A stretch of DNA of 64,000 nt from the NCBI RefSeq assembly GCF_964340395.1, contig NC_135565.1, forward strand, positions 10,341,742 through 10,405,741, in the 5' to 3' direction. The position numbers and the translations under genes are program-made. Each line of letters starts with the position of its first letter. The first letter of the stretch is position 1. The DNA comes from Glandiceps talaboti (taxonomy: Eukaryota > Hemichordata > Enteropneusta > Spengelidae). A model generated the notes under the pieces. It made no database searches and was not told where the DNA came from. It saw nothing but the letters and a program-made list of their open reading frames with translations. Positions 1 to 9,978 of this stretch are shown here, piece after piece.

Positions 1-943
1 CGGTTCTAAAGGATAGGATAGAATATGACTCGTCAGCGGACCTACTGGACCACTAGTTAAATCAGCGGACCAACGGACTCCTTATTTAAAACAAAAAATA
101 ACGTTTGAAATGAGTGTACTCTGTGCATTTTGCTGTTTTACAGCAAATAACCAAGTTACAAATGCAACACAACTATCACATTACAGTAGGAAGAAAGACG
201 AAATGTCATGTATTTTATAGTCTATATTGTTTATGTAGGCATGTCCGTATTCTGTTATTTATTATGGCAGACAAAAAAATGAAGGTGGAAGGATTTTTTT
301 TATCTCAACAAAGTTTGGTTTGAACATATGAGTACGACTGGACTTAATGCGAATGTACTGTTAGCTCTGACAGGTTATCTTGTGAGAAGTATTGAATGGC
401 GCCCTCGTCTGGCGAAAAGGTGTAGAGCCGCCAGCAGAAGAACCTGTGAAGTCAGAGCATTACATGAATAAATTATTGTTCGAATTAAGTACTTGTGCCT
501 TGGTACGGGCGATGCTGTTCTGGTGTTATATACCCTAGTAAGGGTGGTATGTAATCGTGCCATGTATACCCTGATACGTTGAGTTATTGATCGCAGACAA
601 TGTGGTCTAAAAGTGTACGTATGTATTTCGGCCATATGCACAACTTGTAACCAAAAACTGACAAACTAGTGTACAGCTATGAGGTGACGTAGACACGAAG
701 ACAAAATTATGATAACATTTTACCGAGACTTACAGACAATAATTTTACCGGAAGTTTTGGTTATTCAGAAAAGTAATGGTTTTCAAAGCCATACCTTGCC
801 CTTGGAATTAGTTTCACAAGCCAGGAAGAAAAATTGTGTTGCCTACAAAATATTATAAAATCGATGAACGTTGGTTTGTGTCGTCAACTTTAACAGTCAA
901 TAAACAGTACATGACGGTAATTTGTATGGAAATTGATGTCTTG
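1..943. other. Downstream flank without recognised genes
   Basis: AT-rich unique DNA beyond the 3' end of Pax6. Only short, composition-driven open frames are seen, with no recognisable domain, tRNA or long repeat. Confidence 0.5.
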
Positions 944-1600
944 TAAACAACCAATAAGAATCATACTGAGACACAACTGTAACCAATGGAAAATGTCGTT
1001 TGTCGTAAATGCAAATTTGTAGGCAACCAATTAGGAACGTCCTTTGATACGATTGCAAACTTGCAAACAAGTAATGAGAAATAATCTTTGCTACAAATGC
1101 AAGTTTATAGGCAACCAATAAGAACCATTCTTTGAGAAAAATAGACTTGCAGACAACCAATGAGAACTGCTCTTTGCTACAAATGCAAATTTGTAGGCAA
1201 CCAATAAGAACTATTCTTTGACAAAAAAATAGACTTGCAGACAACCAATGAGAACTGTTCTTTGCTGCAAATGCAAATTTGACAAAAATAGACTTGCAGA
1301 CAACCAATGAGAACTGCTCTTTGCTACAAATGCAAATTTGTAGGCAACCAATAAGAACTAGTCTTTGACAAAAAAATAGACTTGCAGAGAACCAATGAGA
1401 AATGTTCTTTGCTGCAAATGCAAATTTGACAAAAATAGACTTGCAGAGAACCAATGAGAACTGCTCTTTGCTACAAATGCAAATTTGTAGGCAACCAATA
1501 AGAACTATTCTTTGACAAAAAAATAGACTTGCAGAGAACCAATGAGAAATGCTCTTTGCTACCTCAAATGCAAATTTGTAGGTAACCAATAAGAAACAGT
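944..1600. repeat. Tandem array of ~88-bp composite units carrying CCAAT and ATGCAAAT motifs
   Basis: Two related half-units alternate: one built on acttgcagacaaccaatgag, the other on gtaggcaaccaataagaac, separated by ctttgctacaaatgcaaatt or ctttgacaaaaaaatag. The plus strand carries 14 CCAAT pentamers between 951 and 1590 and seven exact ATGCAAAT octamers (1009, 1183, 1271, 1330, 1418, 1477, 1568). Some units lack the second half. The open frame crossing it on the minus strand is a by-product of periodicity. Confidence 0.9.
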
Positions 1601-2166
1601 TTAACAAAAGCACGTTAACGGAGAAATGAAATATACAACACTCTATAGATTCTTCAAAAATTAAAGTCTATCTAATTGCGTCAATACATTACGGTGTCCA
1701 AATAATGCTTTCAAGTTGTCCATTGGGGGAAATCCGATGGGTGATTCCATTCACCTTATGGGGGAGGTCAGCAGTCTTGAAGTATCCTCGTAACGAAAGT
1801 ACACATAACTTTCGCGATACTTGAATATTGATAGTGTCTGAACAAATTATATACCATTGATTGTCTAAACATATCAGCTGTTCTAAACATTGTATAAAGT
1901 TTTTTTTAAACGTCTCTTTACAAAGATGTTTCCTCTGACGAAAAAAAATAGACAGAGAAAACACAATAACCTCCAAGTTACTTTAGCCTGGTTAATCGAT
2001 GTGCAACTTTGTTGCCATGGTTACTGAGGATGGTGTTTCTTCTAATAAGATTGTTCATGAAGAATAAGGTGCCTGGATATAAGTTCATCGTGTACGGTTC
2101 AAAGTTCAAAGTTCAAAAAAATTCTCCGCATAGATTGATGTGTTGGTGGGGTACTGTTCATCCGGG
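1601..2166. other. Flank between repeat array and Pax6 3' end
   Basis: Unique AT-rich sequence. It contains no recognisable gene or repeat beyond a short triplicated gttcaaa near 2098-2117. Confidence 0.4.
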
Positions 2167-2198
2167 CATCACACACCACAGTAAAGACTACATTTATT
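2167..2198 (-). promoter_or_regulatory. Probable Pax6 polyadenylation signal
   Basis: On the minus strand AATAAA lies at 2198-2193, 132 bases after the stop codon. A GU-rich element (tgtggtgtgt, 2180-2171) follows at the spacing expected for the downstream cleavage element. This would give a short 3' UTR of about 150 bases. A longer UTR using later signals is possible. Confidence 0.5.
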
Positions 2199-2329
2199 GC
2201 CTTGTTGTATGTAGTATTATCCTATGGGAGACTTCCTCCACGTAGTCTAAGCGTCAATAACTTTCCAAATAATCTCTTTTTTCCCTAAAAATTCGGTGGA
2301 TTGAAAATCGTACGCAAAACAAATGTATT

Positions 2330-2421
2330 TTATTGTATTCTCGGCCAGTATTGCGAAGTGTGAGAGTCGGCGATACTGGCTGGGACCTGCACTGGCACAG
2401 ACACACCGGGAGATATTAACC
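2330..2421 (-). CDS. Pax6: Pax6 coding exon 7: conserved C-terminus and stop
   Basis: After the split Gly the exon encodes [20 protein letters not shown] and then TSQYWPRIQ, then TAA at 2332-2330 (residues 418-446). [13 protein letters not shown] and QYWPRIQ are nearly identical to the end of vertebrate Pax6, a region needed for full activation strength and for modulating homeodomain binding. The acceptor cattcttcattcttttag before 2421 is strong. The stop overlaps an AATAAA hexamer (2334-2329), which might be incidental. A better placed poly(A) signal lies further down. Confidence 0.96.
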
Positions 2422-2507
2422 CTAAAAGAATGAAGAATGGTAAAAAAAGGCATAGTTAGTGAGTGAGTATACACAGCCAGGCAAGATGAAATACTGACTA
2501 TGACAAA

Positions 2508-2582
2508 AAACAAACAAACAAACAAACAAACAAACAAACAAACAAACAGACAGACAGACAGACAAAAAACAAACAAACAAAT
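2508..2582. repeat. Compound microsatellite (AAAC)n-(AGAC)n-(AAAC)n
   Basis: About 75 bases of aaac and agac tetramers in the last Pax6 intron (2422-2930), about 90 bases upstream of the terminal exon acceptor. On the transcript strand it is T-rich (TTTG/TCTG). The rest of this 509-bp intron is unremarkable. Confidence 0.9.
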
Positions 2583-2930
2583 AGAAAACGAAACGGTTAA
2601 CACCTAGAGTCATTCAGTCATAGAGACAAATTATCTAAACAATACAGAAAAACACAATTTTCCATCAAACGATAACTTTACAAAAAATCTAACTTCTTAC
2701 AGTAGCACTTATGTCTCTTTTACGGTAATACTTGTGCCTCTGTTTACGGAGATGGTTAGTACATCTCTTTTTACGACAATACCTGTGTATCTTTTATGGC
2801 AAAGCATATGTCTCTTTTACGGCAATATTTATATTTCCGTCAATATTCATATTTCACTGATATTTCGTTTGGAATCTGGAATCCACATTGTTATACCTCG
2901 GAAGACCAGACAGACAAAAATCCTCCTTAC

Positions 2931-3363
2931 CGCCATATGCTGATCCTGGGGTTGGATTGCCCACACATGCACTATTAACGTGACTCTGCACTTGTTGATG
3001 GGAGCTTGATATTGACGAAATAGAATGCGACGAACTGCCTGTGTAACCCAGACTGAGATGTTCATAACTTCTTGCCCCCGGTGGTATCATACATGAATAG
3101 GTGGACGAGTCCCTCGTATGCCCGCTGAGATTGGGTGGTGCTGCCATTGAGAAGCTTGGCACAGGGGGTAGTGCACTGTATGAATCGGCAGTTCGTGGTA
3201 CCATAGGTGCGGTGGGCTGAGGAATGGGTTGATAAACGCTGTTAGTAAAGCTGCTGTTGATTGGTAGATGGCTGGAAGACGTAGGGACGCTTGTCATCTG
3301 TCGTCGTTGGTTACGAAGTTTTTCTTCCCTTCGCCACTTAGCTCGACGATTTGAAAACCATAC
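2931..3363 (-). CDS. Pax6: Pax6 coding exon 6: end of homeodomain and PST activation domain
   Basis: Starts with [20 protein letters not shown] (homeodomain positions 47-60 and beyond), with Ser50 in the recognition helix that gives paired-class homeodomains their palindrome preference. A Pro/Ser/Thr-rich region follows with blocks shared with vertebrate Pax6: [33 protein letters not shown] Ser-rich tract ([15 protein letters not shown]) comes before [14 protein letters not shown]. The exon spans residues 273-416 and ends with one base of Gly before gtaagg at 2930. The acceptor gcatcatag has a weak pyrimidine tract. At 433 bp it replaces two vertebrate exons (about 151 and 116 bp) and is longer than both together. 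Confidence 0.96.
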
Positions 3364-3893
3364 CTATGATGCGAACATTAATAAATTAATTCTCAGTCTC
3401 TGCGTAATATATGATTCCCTCACAAGAACAAATATAAGTTATCAAATAGAACCACCACCTCTTAAACTTAGAACTACTAAATATTGCAAAAAATTATAAT
3501 AGCGACATTAGTTATTTTTAGAAGTGATAATTGATAATGGTGACGTCACAAATACAATAGTAATATCATGAAACAAATGGTTGCCATGGTGAGACAGAAA
3601 TCCTAACTAACATCGCTACATTTTATGTCTGGCTCGAAACAAATAATTAGGCACAATTATTAAATTTTTAATTTGCTTGCGGGAGCTAACAACTAGTTAT
3701 TATTTTCACGCAACCTATGAATGAATTATACGTTATTGCATTGTATAAACTTATTATATGACAAAGATCGCCAAAGATAACGATATTTCATGCAAAGTAA
3801 ATGTAGCAAATTATCAATAAAATTTTGTAAGATTTTTGAAAAGCCAGACGATGTTTTCTTGCGTGTAAACTAACGTCCGGTGACGTGTAATAG

Positions 3894-3975
3894 TAGTCTC
3901 GGTTACCTAGACTCTCGCCGCTGGGGGCTCTGCCTACGAGACTAGCCCGTACGAGAGTTTGGAGAAACGAGACTA
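3894..3975. repeat. GC-rich nested inverted repeat
   Basis: Outer arms tagtctcg (3894-3901) and cgagacta (3968-3975) are perfect complements. Inner arms ctctcg (3912-3917) and cgagag (3952-3957) are too. The 82-bp element is distinctly more GC-rich than its AT-rich surroundings. It could be a foldback element relic or a structured RNA segment of the intron. Confidence 0.6.
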
Positions 3976-4059
3976 GAAACTGTTGTATTGCACAGACTGA
4001 CAATGGTGGTATCTGAACAGTGATCTTTCGTATTTATACATGAATACTTAATGTTCATT

Positions 4060-4396
4060 ATATGGATCGGATTTTTCTATTTATTATGGATTTTTTTAAT
4101 TTATAAAACAATTTTATCATGACTTCCTACTTGAAAAAATCAATGTGAAACAACATAAAGCCAAATTCTTGTTTGTAACTCCAAAAATTGCGAAAGATTA
4201 ACGAAAGTGCATAATGTTTGTTATTGTACGTACAACAACAAACTAGTGTACACATCTTTTAGTATTTGTAATATAATGAGTTACAAATACAGACTTGGTC
4301 AATGTTGTTTCACATTGATTTTTCAAGTAGGAAGCTATGATAAACTTATTTTATAAATGAAAAATCTAAAATAAATACCAAAACCTCATCCATATG
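4060..4396. mobile_element. Long imperfect inverted repeat, MITE-like foldback element
   Basis: The left arm from about 4060 to 4156 (core cttcctacttgaaaaa ... tcaatgtgaaacaacat) is matched in reverse complement by about 4302 to 4396. The arms are near 95 bp with few mismatches, and weaker pairing continues into the loop around tttgtaactc. Both outer ends read tatggat or its complement. No coding sequence lies inside. Size and structure fit a non-autonomous foldback transposon; a clear target-site duplication was not found. Confidence 0.6.
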
Positions 4397-4670
4397 GCCA
4401 CTTTAAGCAAACTATAGAGCTAAATATTGGGGACCTGTTATAAATACACCCCATTGTTGCCTCTTCACTTTGGAATCTTAGACGCCAAACGGTCAAACCG
4501 TTGACATTTTAAACATTACGACAGAAATACGATGATAAAAATACTTAAATAATTATTTGATTGTCATATAATTAGCAAACATTGAGAGGAACAACAAGAA
4601 TTAAGAAAGTCTTCAGTTGCCATCCTCGACAAATGAATTGTTGAAATTTAGATATTATGGATAGTCTCAC

Positions 4671-4746
4671 CACGTGAACACCACGTGAGCACCATGTGGG
4701 CAAATGAAGTGTTGAAATGAGATATCACGTGTAGTATAACCACGTG
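4671..4746. promoter_or_regulatory. Cluster of four CACGTG E-boxes next to homeobox exon 5
   Basis: CACGTG occurs at 4671-4676, 4682-4687, 4726-4731 and 4741-4746, with a related CATGTG at 4693. The stretch is a roughly duplicated segment: aaatgaa-tgttgaaat recurs at 4631 and 4702. CACGTG is the core site of bHLH-zip factors such as USF, Myc/Max and MITF. It lies about 20-100 bases downstream of the exon 5 donor. Function is inferred only. Confidence 0.5.
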
Positions 4747-4768
4747 AACATCACGTCAGCTAACTCAC

Positions 4769-4851
4769 CTGAATTCTTGCTTCTGGTAGGTCAATTTTCT
4801 GTGCAAGCCGTTCCCTTGCAAATACGTCTGGATAATGTGTTCGTTCGAATT
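4769..4851 (-). CDS. Pax6: Pax6 coding exon 5: middle of homeodomain
   Basis: An 83-bp exon, the same length as the vertebrate equivalent. It encodes homeodomain positions 19-46 ([20 protein letters not shown], then DLPEARIQ), that is the end of helix 1, all of helix 2 and the start of helix 3. The acceptor attaatttctgtag precedes 4851 and the donor gtgagtta starts at 4768. It ends on a full codon, so the next intron lies between positions 46 and 47, a classic paired-class homeobox intron site. A cluster of CACGTG E-boxes begins about 20 bases past the donor. Confidence 0.97.
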
Positions 4852-6570
4852 CTACAGAAATTAATAAAAGATTGGGATTTCTGTAAAATATGCGATAAAA
4901 TCATTTTCATAAATGTAAAAAAAAGAAGAAGTAAATCGATGAGAAATCATAGATGAATTTATCAAAATGTTGTTATGCATCTAGTTTGTGTTATGTTATA
5001 TTTTGGACTATGGTTAGTAGAATAGATAGAATTATAGACCTTATATTACTGGGTATTGCCGTCTATAACTTGAACGATTGAAGTATATACACAGGAAATT
5101 CAGACGACCATCGCATTTTTAAAAAAATCTAATTTGTTTTCACGCTCAAATAAAATAGATTTTTGTTCAAATATTTTTTGACGTTCAAATGAAATACCAT
5201 TTAATGTTTATTTCGTAAATTAATTTTGTGTTCCTTCTAGTCTTAGTAATGACATTCCGATGAAACATTCACCATCAAACCTGGACACGTCAGCTGATAT
5301 CGAGTTTAATTTTTTTTTCAATGATTCAGAATAGAATTGATCTGACAATGAGCATTTATTTACAATGGTGTCATACCAAATTCGTCAGATTAAAAGTCAC
5401 CGGAGTGGGAAAATTGATATTTTTTCTTTCTTTCCCACGAAGTTTGTTTTTGTTTAGTGTCTATCTACACACCGGCGGCAATTTCCACCAAAATAGGCAA
5501 AGCAAACACAATTACTGTGTGTAATAGCTGGGGTAAGCCACGCACTATGTGAATAGTCGTAAAGGCAATTTGATCTAGCTAAACTCAAAATAGATTTTTC
5601 AATCCTAGCCTTTCACACGGTATTCGGGAACAACGAATTGTTAAAACCGACCTTTTTGCTGCACTCGGTTATCATGGCTTTACAGTTTGAAATTTGGAAT
5701 AACATTGTCATATCGGATGAAGTCGAACAACTATTTCCTTTCCCGGTGTGTGAAGCTTTCAAAGAGTTTAATTAAAAAAACTTTAATCGATATTTCTAAA
5801 TGATTTAGAGAGAATCTTGGGAAAATATCCAAATTGGTCGGAACCGCACGAATTTTAGTTTTAAGAATTGAACTAAAACAATATCTATACACTGGGTGCG
5901 CGGCCTCGTTCCAAAAATCAACCGGAATTTTAATGAATTTTCACTCAAACGTCAAGGTTATTGATAATAATTATCCAGGAAGTTGTATTTTGTTGAAAAT
6001 ACTGTAATTCGTAAAAAAAATTATACACTACTCTAACTAAACGTAGACTGCTACTTTAAAATGATGGAGTACTTGTTTCAATATGGCCGAATAAACAGAA
6101 ATATCCACCCTAGTTGTGAACTGGACACCATAGCCTAAGGGGTTTTCAATGGCTCTCAGTTGCATTCACCGTAAGACACTGCTTATTATTAGAAACTTAA
6201 GCAGTCCTGTTGTTCATGGTGTTTAGAAGAGACTCCCATCTCAACTTTGTTGCCACAAGCTCTACATTTGTTAGGATTTTGTTTCTTTAGTGAATACATT
6301 CAGAGAAACTGGAGTAACGGTCGTTTGTTTTTCTTGACTCGGTTCAATATGGCGGCTTAGCTTTTCCCCCATAGAAAAACACACCTTTCGGGTATTTGTC
6401 AATTGCTGTGTTATTTTTCATTTTCACTGGCAACACATGCACAAGTAAGAGGCACTATTTTGACGAAAGAGAATCGCCAGCAATATAGTTTATGTCTTAA
6501 ATGAAGACATTTTGAACATTGTAAAGGCAACAATATTGGCAAATTCAACGATATTGGCGAATTCTCTCCC

Positions 6571-6638
<68 letters not shown>

Positions 6639-6956
6639 GGAGGGGTCTCTAAGTAACCAGATGATCGCCGTCAGATCAGAATAACAATAGAAGAAAGGCA
6701 TCGTGTGATTGTGAATATGCAATTAAGTGGCACTAGTCTGACCTACACCAGTTTTAACCAGTTTTAACCAGTTTAAACCAATTAACACCATTTTTGTTTG
6801 TTAACTTGAAGAAAACTTTAAGGAGGAAAAGTGTACTAAAGGATCCCAATTACCGTAACACCATTTACAACAGAGAGCGTTGTTTGACTTGAAATTTTGG
6901 AAGATCATAGAGGTAATAATGTACAGACAGAAAACACATTTGGAGCCATAGTCTAC
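4852..6956 (-). other. Pax6 intron between exons 4 and 5
   Basis: A 2.1-kb phase-1 intron within the homeobox. Mostly unique AT-rich DNA. The only repeat is the C-run and CT microsatellite at 6568-6634. No further exon is recognised. Confidence 0.85.
6568..6634. repeat. C14 run followed by (CT)27
   Basis: An uninterrupted run of 14 C (6568-6581) passes directly into about 27 CT dinucleotides. Confidence 0.95.
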
Positions 6957-7100
6957 CTTTCTCGAGCGTTTCAATTTGATATTGGGTGAAAGAAGTACGG
7001 TTTCTCTGCAGCTTACGTTTCAGTCTCAGACGAGCGCTAGCTTCATCGTCATCTCCGCTCATATCAGTGCCGTCTTTAGTATCACTGTGTTCACCAGCGT
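6957..7100 (-). CDS. Pax6: Pax6 coding exon 4: acidic linker and start of homeodomain
   Basis: After the split Asp codon it encodes residues 198-244: an acidic stretch ([20 protein letters not shown]), a basic patch ([13 protein letters not shown]) that usually includes a nuclear localisation signal, and homeodomain positions 1-18 ([18 protein letters not shown]). The acceptor is ttcatttcacag before 7100; the donor gtagac starts at 6956. The leftover G is completed by AA of exon 5 to give Glu, the phase and place found in vertebrate Pax6. The 144-bp length compares with about 159 bp for the vertebrate equivalent; the difference lies in the variable acidic linker. Confidence 0.96.
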
Positions 7101-7233
7101 CTGTGAAATGAAAAGAAAATATACCATGAGTATAAATTATGCCAAATAAATAAAAAAAAGTCGTACACATTTGTTCTTACTTTCTCCTACGGAAACAAAA
7201 ACTGTTTGTACCTGTTTCAGAAATAAATATTCA

Positions 7234-7248
7234 ATTATTATTATTATT

Positions 7249-7280
<32 letters not shown>
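7234..7280. repeat. (ATT)n-(GTT)n microsatellite
   Basis: Trinucleotide tract of about 47 bases, ATT units followed by ten GTT units, near the 3' end of the large Pax6 intron. Confidence 0.95.
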
Positions 7281-7780
7281 GTTTGTTCAAAATAATTCAA
7301 GCCCACCAGACCTAAAATCATAAAAATCAGGACCCCAAAATCTATCAACTTTATACTTCAAAATGGCCACCACACACTGAGTTAACGCTATTGGACAGAA
7401 GATTGGTGACTTCCTCAAAAATAAGATGGTAAACAAGCAAATTTCTACAGTCATGAAAATTTCTAAAGAACCAAGAAGAACGTTTTATATGGCAAAGTAT
7501 TGGGTGATACAGTGAGTTTAAAACAAAATGGCGTCTTTATGCAAAGTAGTGTGGCATCCATCTAGTAGTATTGAAGCGCAATCAGTAAACTATTGCTCAT
7601 TGGTCTAGCAGAAGTCACGTGGTGTAAACTAGTTTACCACAATGCTGTGCATTTGCATTATTTGAAATCATGTGTACACGAATTTGTTTTTAATACAGTT
7701 TATCGTGATTAGTATTCGACAAAATAATTTCAATATACTTGTCAAAAATTCTCATCTCTCTCCAAACTGTGTGGTTAAGA

Positions 7781-7832
7781 CTATTTCCCCCGGGGACACA
7801 GGCTTGTTTGTAGCCTCGCCCGTAGGAAATAG
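7781..7832. repeat. Small nested hairpin
   Basis: Outer arms ctatttcc (7781-7788) and ggaaatag (7825-7832) are perfect complements. An inner stem aggct (7800-7804) and agcct (7812-7816) closes a 7-base loop. An adjacent pair cccccggggaca / agtcccctggggg (near 7787 and 7845) can pair alternatively. Confidence 0.5.
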
Positions 7833-8140
7833 CTAGTACCTCACAGTCCCCTGGGGGTACTGATTGGCACCTAGCGCCCTCATGGTCATGCAATATTTGT
7901 AGAAGATAGCAGTGAGATGTCAACCCTTGACAACTTTTGTTTTGCATAATTTGCAAAGTCCAAGTCACGTGATATAAAACGATATGCTTATAAAATTATA
8001 TATTCGTCATTGAATAATTTATTGACAAAAAGTTTTTTTTTTGTTATTTACATTATATTTGTACAGTTTTGGGACAAATCAAACATGGCTGCAGTTTAAA
8101 AAGAGCGTTGCCTTGCAACAGGTGACCGGAAAGAGATAAG

Positions 8141-8203
8141 TAATATACCGTTTTACGATAAGTAATATACCGTTTTACGATAAGAAATATACCGTTTTAC
8201 GGT
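8141..8203. repeat. Short tandem repeat, 22-bp unit, three copies
   Basis: Three consecutive copies of a unit reading gtaatataccgttttacgata, the last slightly diverged. Confidence 0.85.
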
Positions 8204-9529
8204 AACTCTGCATTGACCGCTCACTGTTGGTGTCATCTCTGTCTGCGCACCAGTTGAGATAATTATGTTTGACAAGATTGTAAATAACGCAGTGCGAAGA
8301 AGAAGAGTATTTGCAATAACCCCGAACTAAAGCTTAAACGGTTTGTTATTACATTGTGCAGAACAATTTTGATGTAATATCTAAATAATGCATTGATCGA
8401 TAAAACTGTCGGTAATGACCAAGCAGTGCTGACGTCATCATGAATGTGTCAAAAAAAATATGCCAACCCGATAACTGACAAGAAAATCGTGATTTTGTCC
8501 AATTTAATTTTTACATTTAAAACTGATACATCTTATGTAAAAAAATTTGCAAAAACACGTCATTATCAAGTAAAATGTCCGTCATTAATTGACGTAGGTT
8601 GCTAAGCGATAAGGTTCGACTTAAAAATATGACAAACGAAGCAACACACAACAACAGCAGTAGTAGTAGTATTAACTAGCTAGTGTGGTGTTTATTTTTC
8701 GATTAGCTGCGAGGGGGAACGTTGAGGTATGTCGTTTGTGTAGCATCGTTTCCACCTTGTTTGGCAAGCACAAACTCGCTTATCTTGTTCAATTCGGTTC
8801 ATATCACTGTAGTGCTTACGGAAAAGTTAGCACACATAATCACATTGTTCACGCTTTCCAAGGCGATTACCAGACTGAAATGGACACATGTATACGAAAC
8901 CTACATGCTGTCAATGAGATTTACTAAAGATACCATGTCAGAGTGATATATCCCGTGAAATATTTGCTCGCCGTGATATATATATGTATATATTTTTTCT
9001 CGGTATGCTGAATTGGCGCTGATATAAACACGAACAAGAGATTGCTTTATCAAGTCCTGAGCGCAAAGAATACAAAACAAAGTAGTTGTACTGCGCATGT
9101 GCAAATACTTATCGTTGTCTGCGTTCGCTCACTTTAACAAACTTTCACCTTTTTAACAAAATTTAGTTTTAAGTAGAATTTCTCGACGATGAGAAGACAG
9201 TTCGTTTGACACGTGGCTTAAAATCAAATTGGGTACATTATAGCGCGTTGGACAAACACCACAGAAGTCGATCAACCAACAGCTGAAGTCACGTGACACC
9301 CTCCTCAGGACGTGACAATCGTGTGAGAGAGGATCAAAGGAAAAGATTTGCGAAATTCAAATTGCTGTGAATAATAGCCATACGTTTAGAAGTGAAATTT
9401 AGCAGAAAATGACGTCACCTGTATACTACGTGAGTCTACGGTGACCAGGTTGAGTGTAGTAATTGTTTCAGATATAACAATTAATTAACGAATAACACCT
9501 CAACTAAATATTTAGTCTGTAAATATATA

Positions 9530-9978
9530 GGCCCTATAATTAACGAATGTGTATAAGTTAACATTATAGATCCCATAGCTAACATAAAATATGTGCCCTA
9601 TAGTTTACATAGATGTATGTGCCCTATAGTTTACATACAGATGTATATGTACCCTATAGTTTACATAGGTATATATGTGCCATACAGTTTACATAGATGT
9701 ATGTGCCCTATAGTTTACATACTGATGTATATGTGCCCTATAGTTTACATAGATGTATGTGCCCTATAGTTTACATAGATGTATACATGCCCTATAGTTT
9801 ACATAAATGTATATGTGCCCTATAGTTTACATAAATGTATATGTGCCCTATAGTTTACATAGATGTATATATGCTCTATAGTTTATATAGATGTATGTGC
9901 CCTATAGTTTACATAGATGTATATATGCTCTATAGTTTACATAAATGTATATATGCTCTATAGTTTACATAATCTTAT
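9530..9978. repeat. Minisatellite, ~28-bp unit, about 14 clear copies
   Basis: Units read gccctatagtttacatagat followed by a variable gtatatgt end, 26-30 bp long. About 14 recognisable copies lie between 9600 and 9978, with more diverged copies before. Length variation sits in the TA-rich tail of each unit. Confidence 0.9.

Larger units (their letters stand above)
3364..4768 (-). other. Pax6 intron between exons 5 and 6
   Basis: A 1.4-kb phase-0 intron inside the homeobox. It holds three local structures listed separately: a GC-rich nested palindrome (3894-3975), a long imperfect inverted repeat (about 4060-4396) and an E-box cluster (4671-4746). A full CRE palindrome TGACGTCA lies at 3541-3548. 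Confidence 0.9.

Noticed and set aside
897-1613. 238-codon open frame on the minus strand with internal repeats
   Set aside because: It is a translation of the ~88-bp tandem DNA array; the periodicity is in the DNA and there is no domain, start context or splice logic.
4744-4956. 70-codon plus-strand frame
   Set aside because: Antisense shadow of homeobox exon 5.
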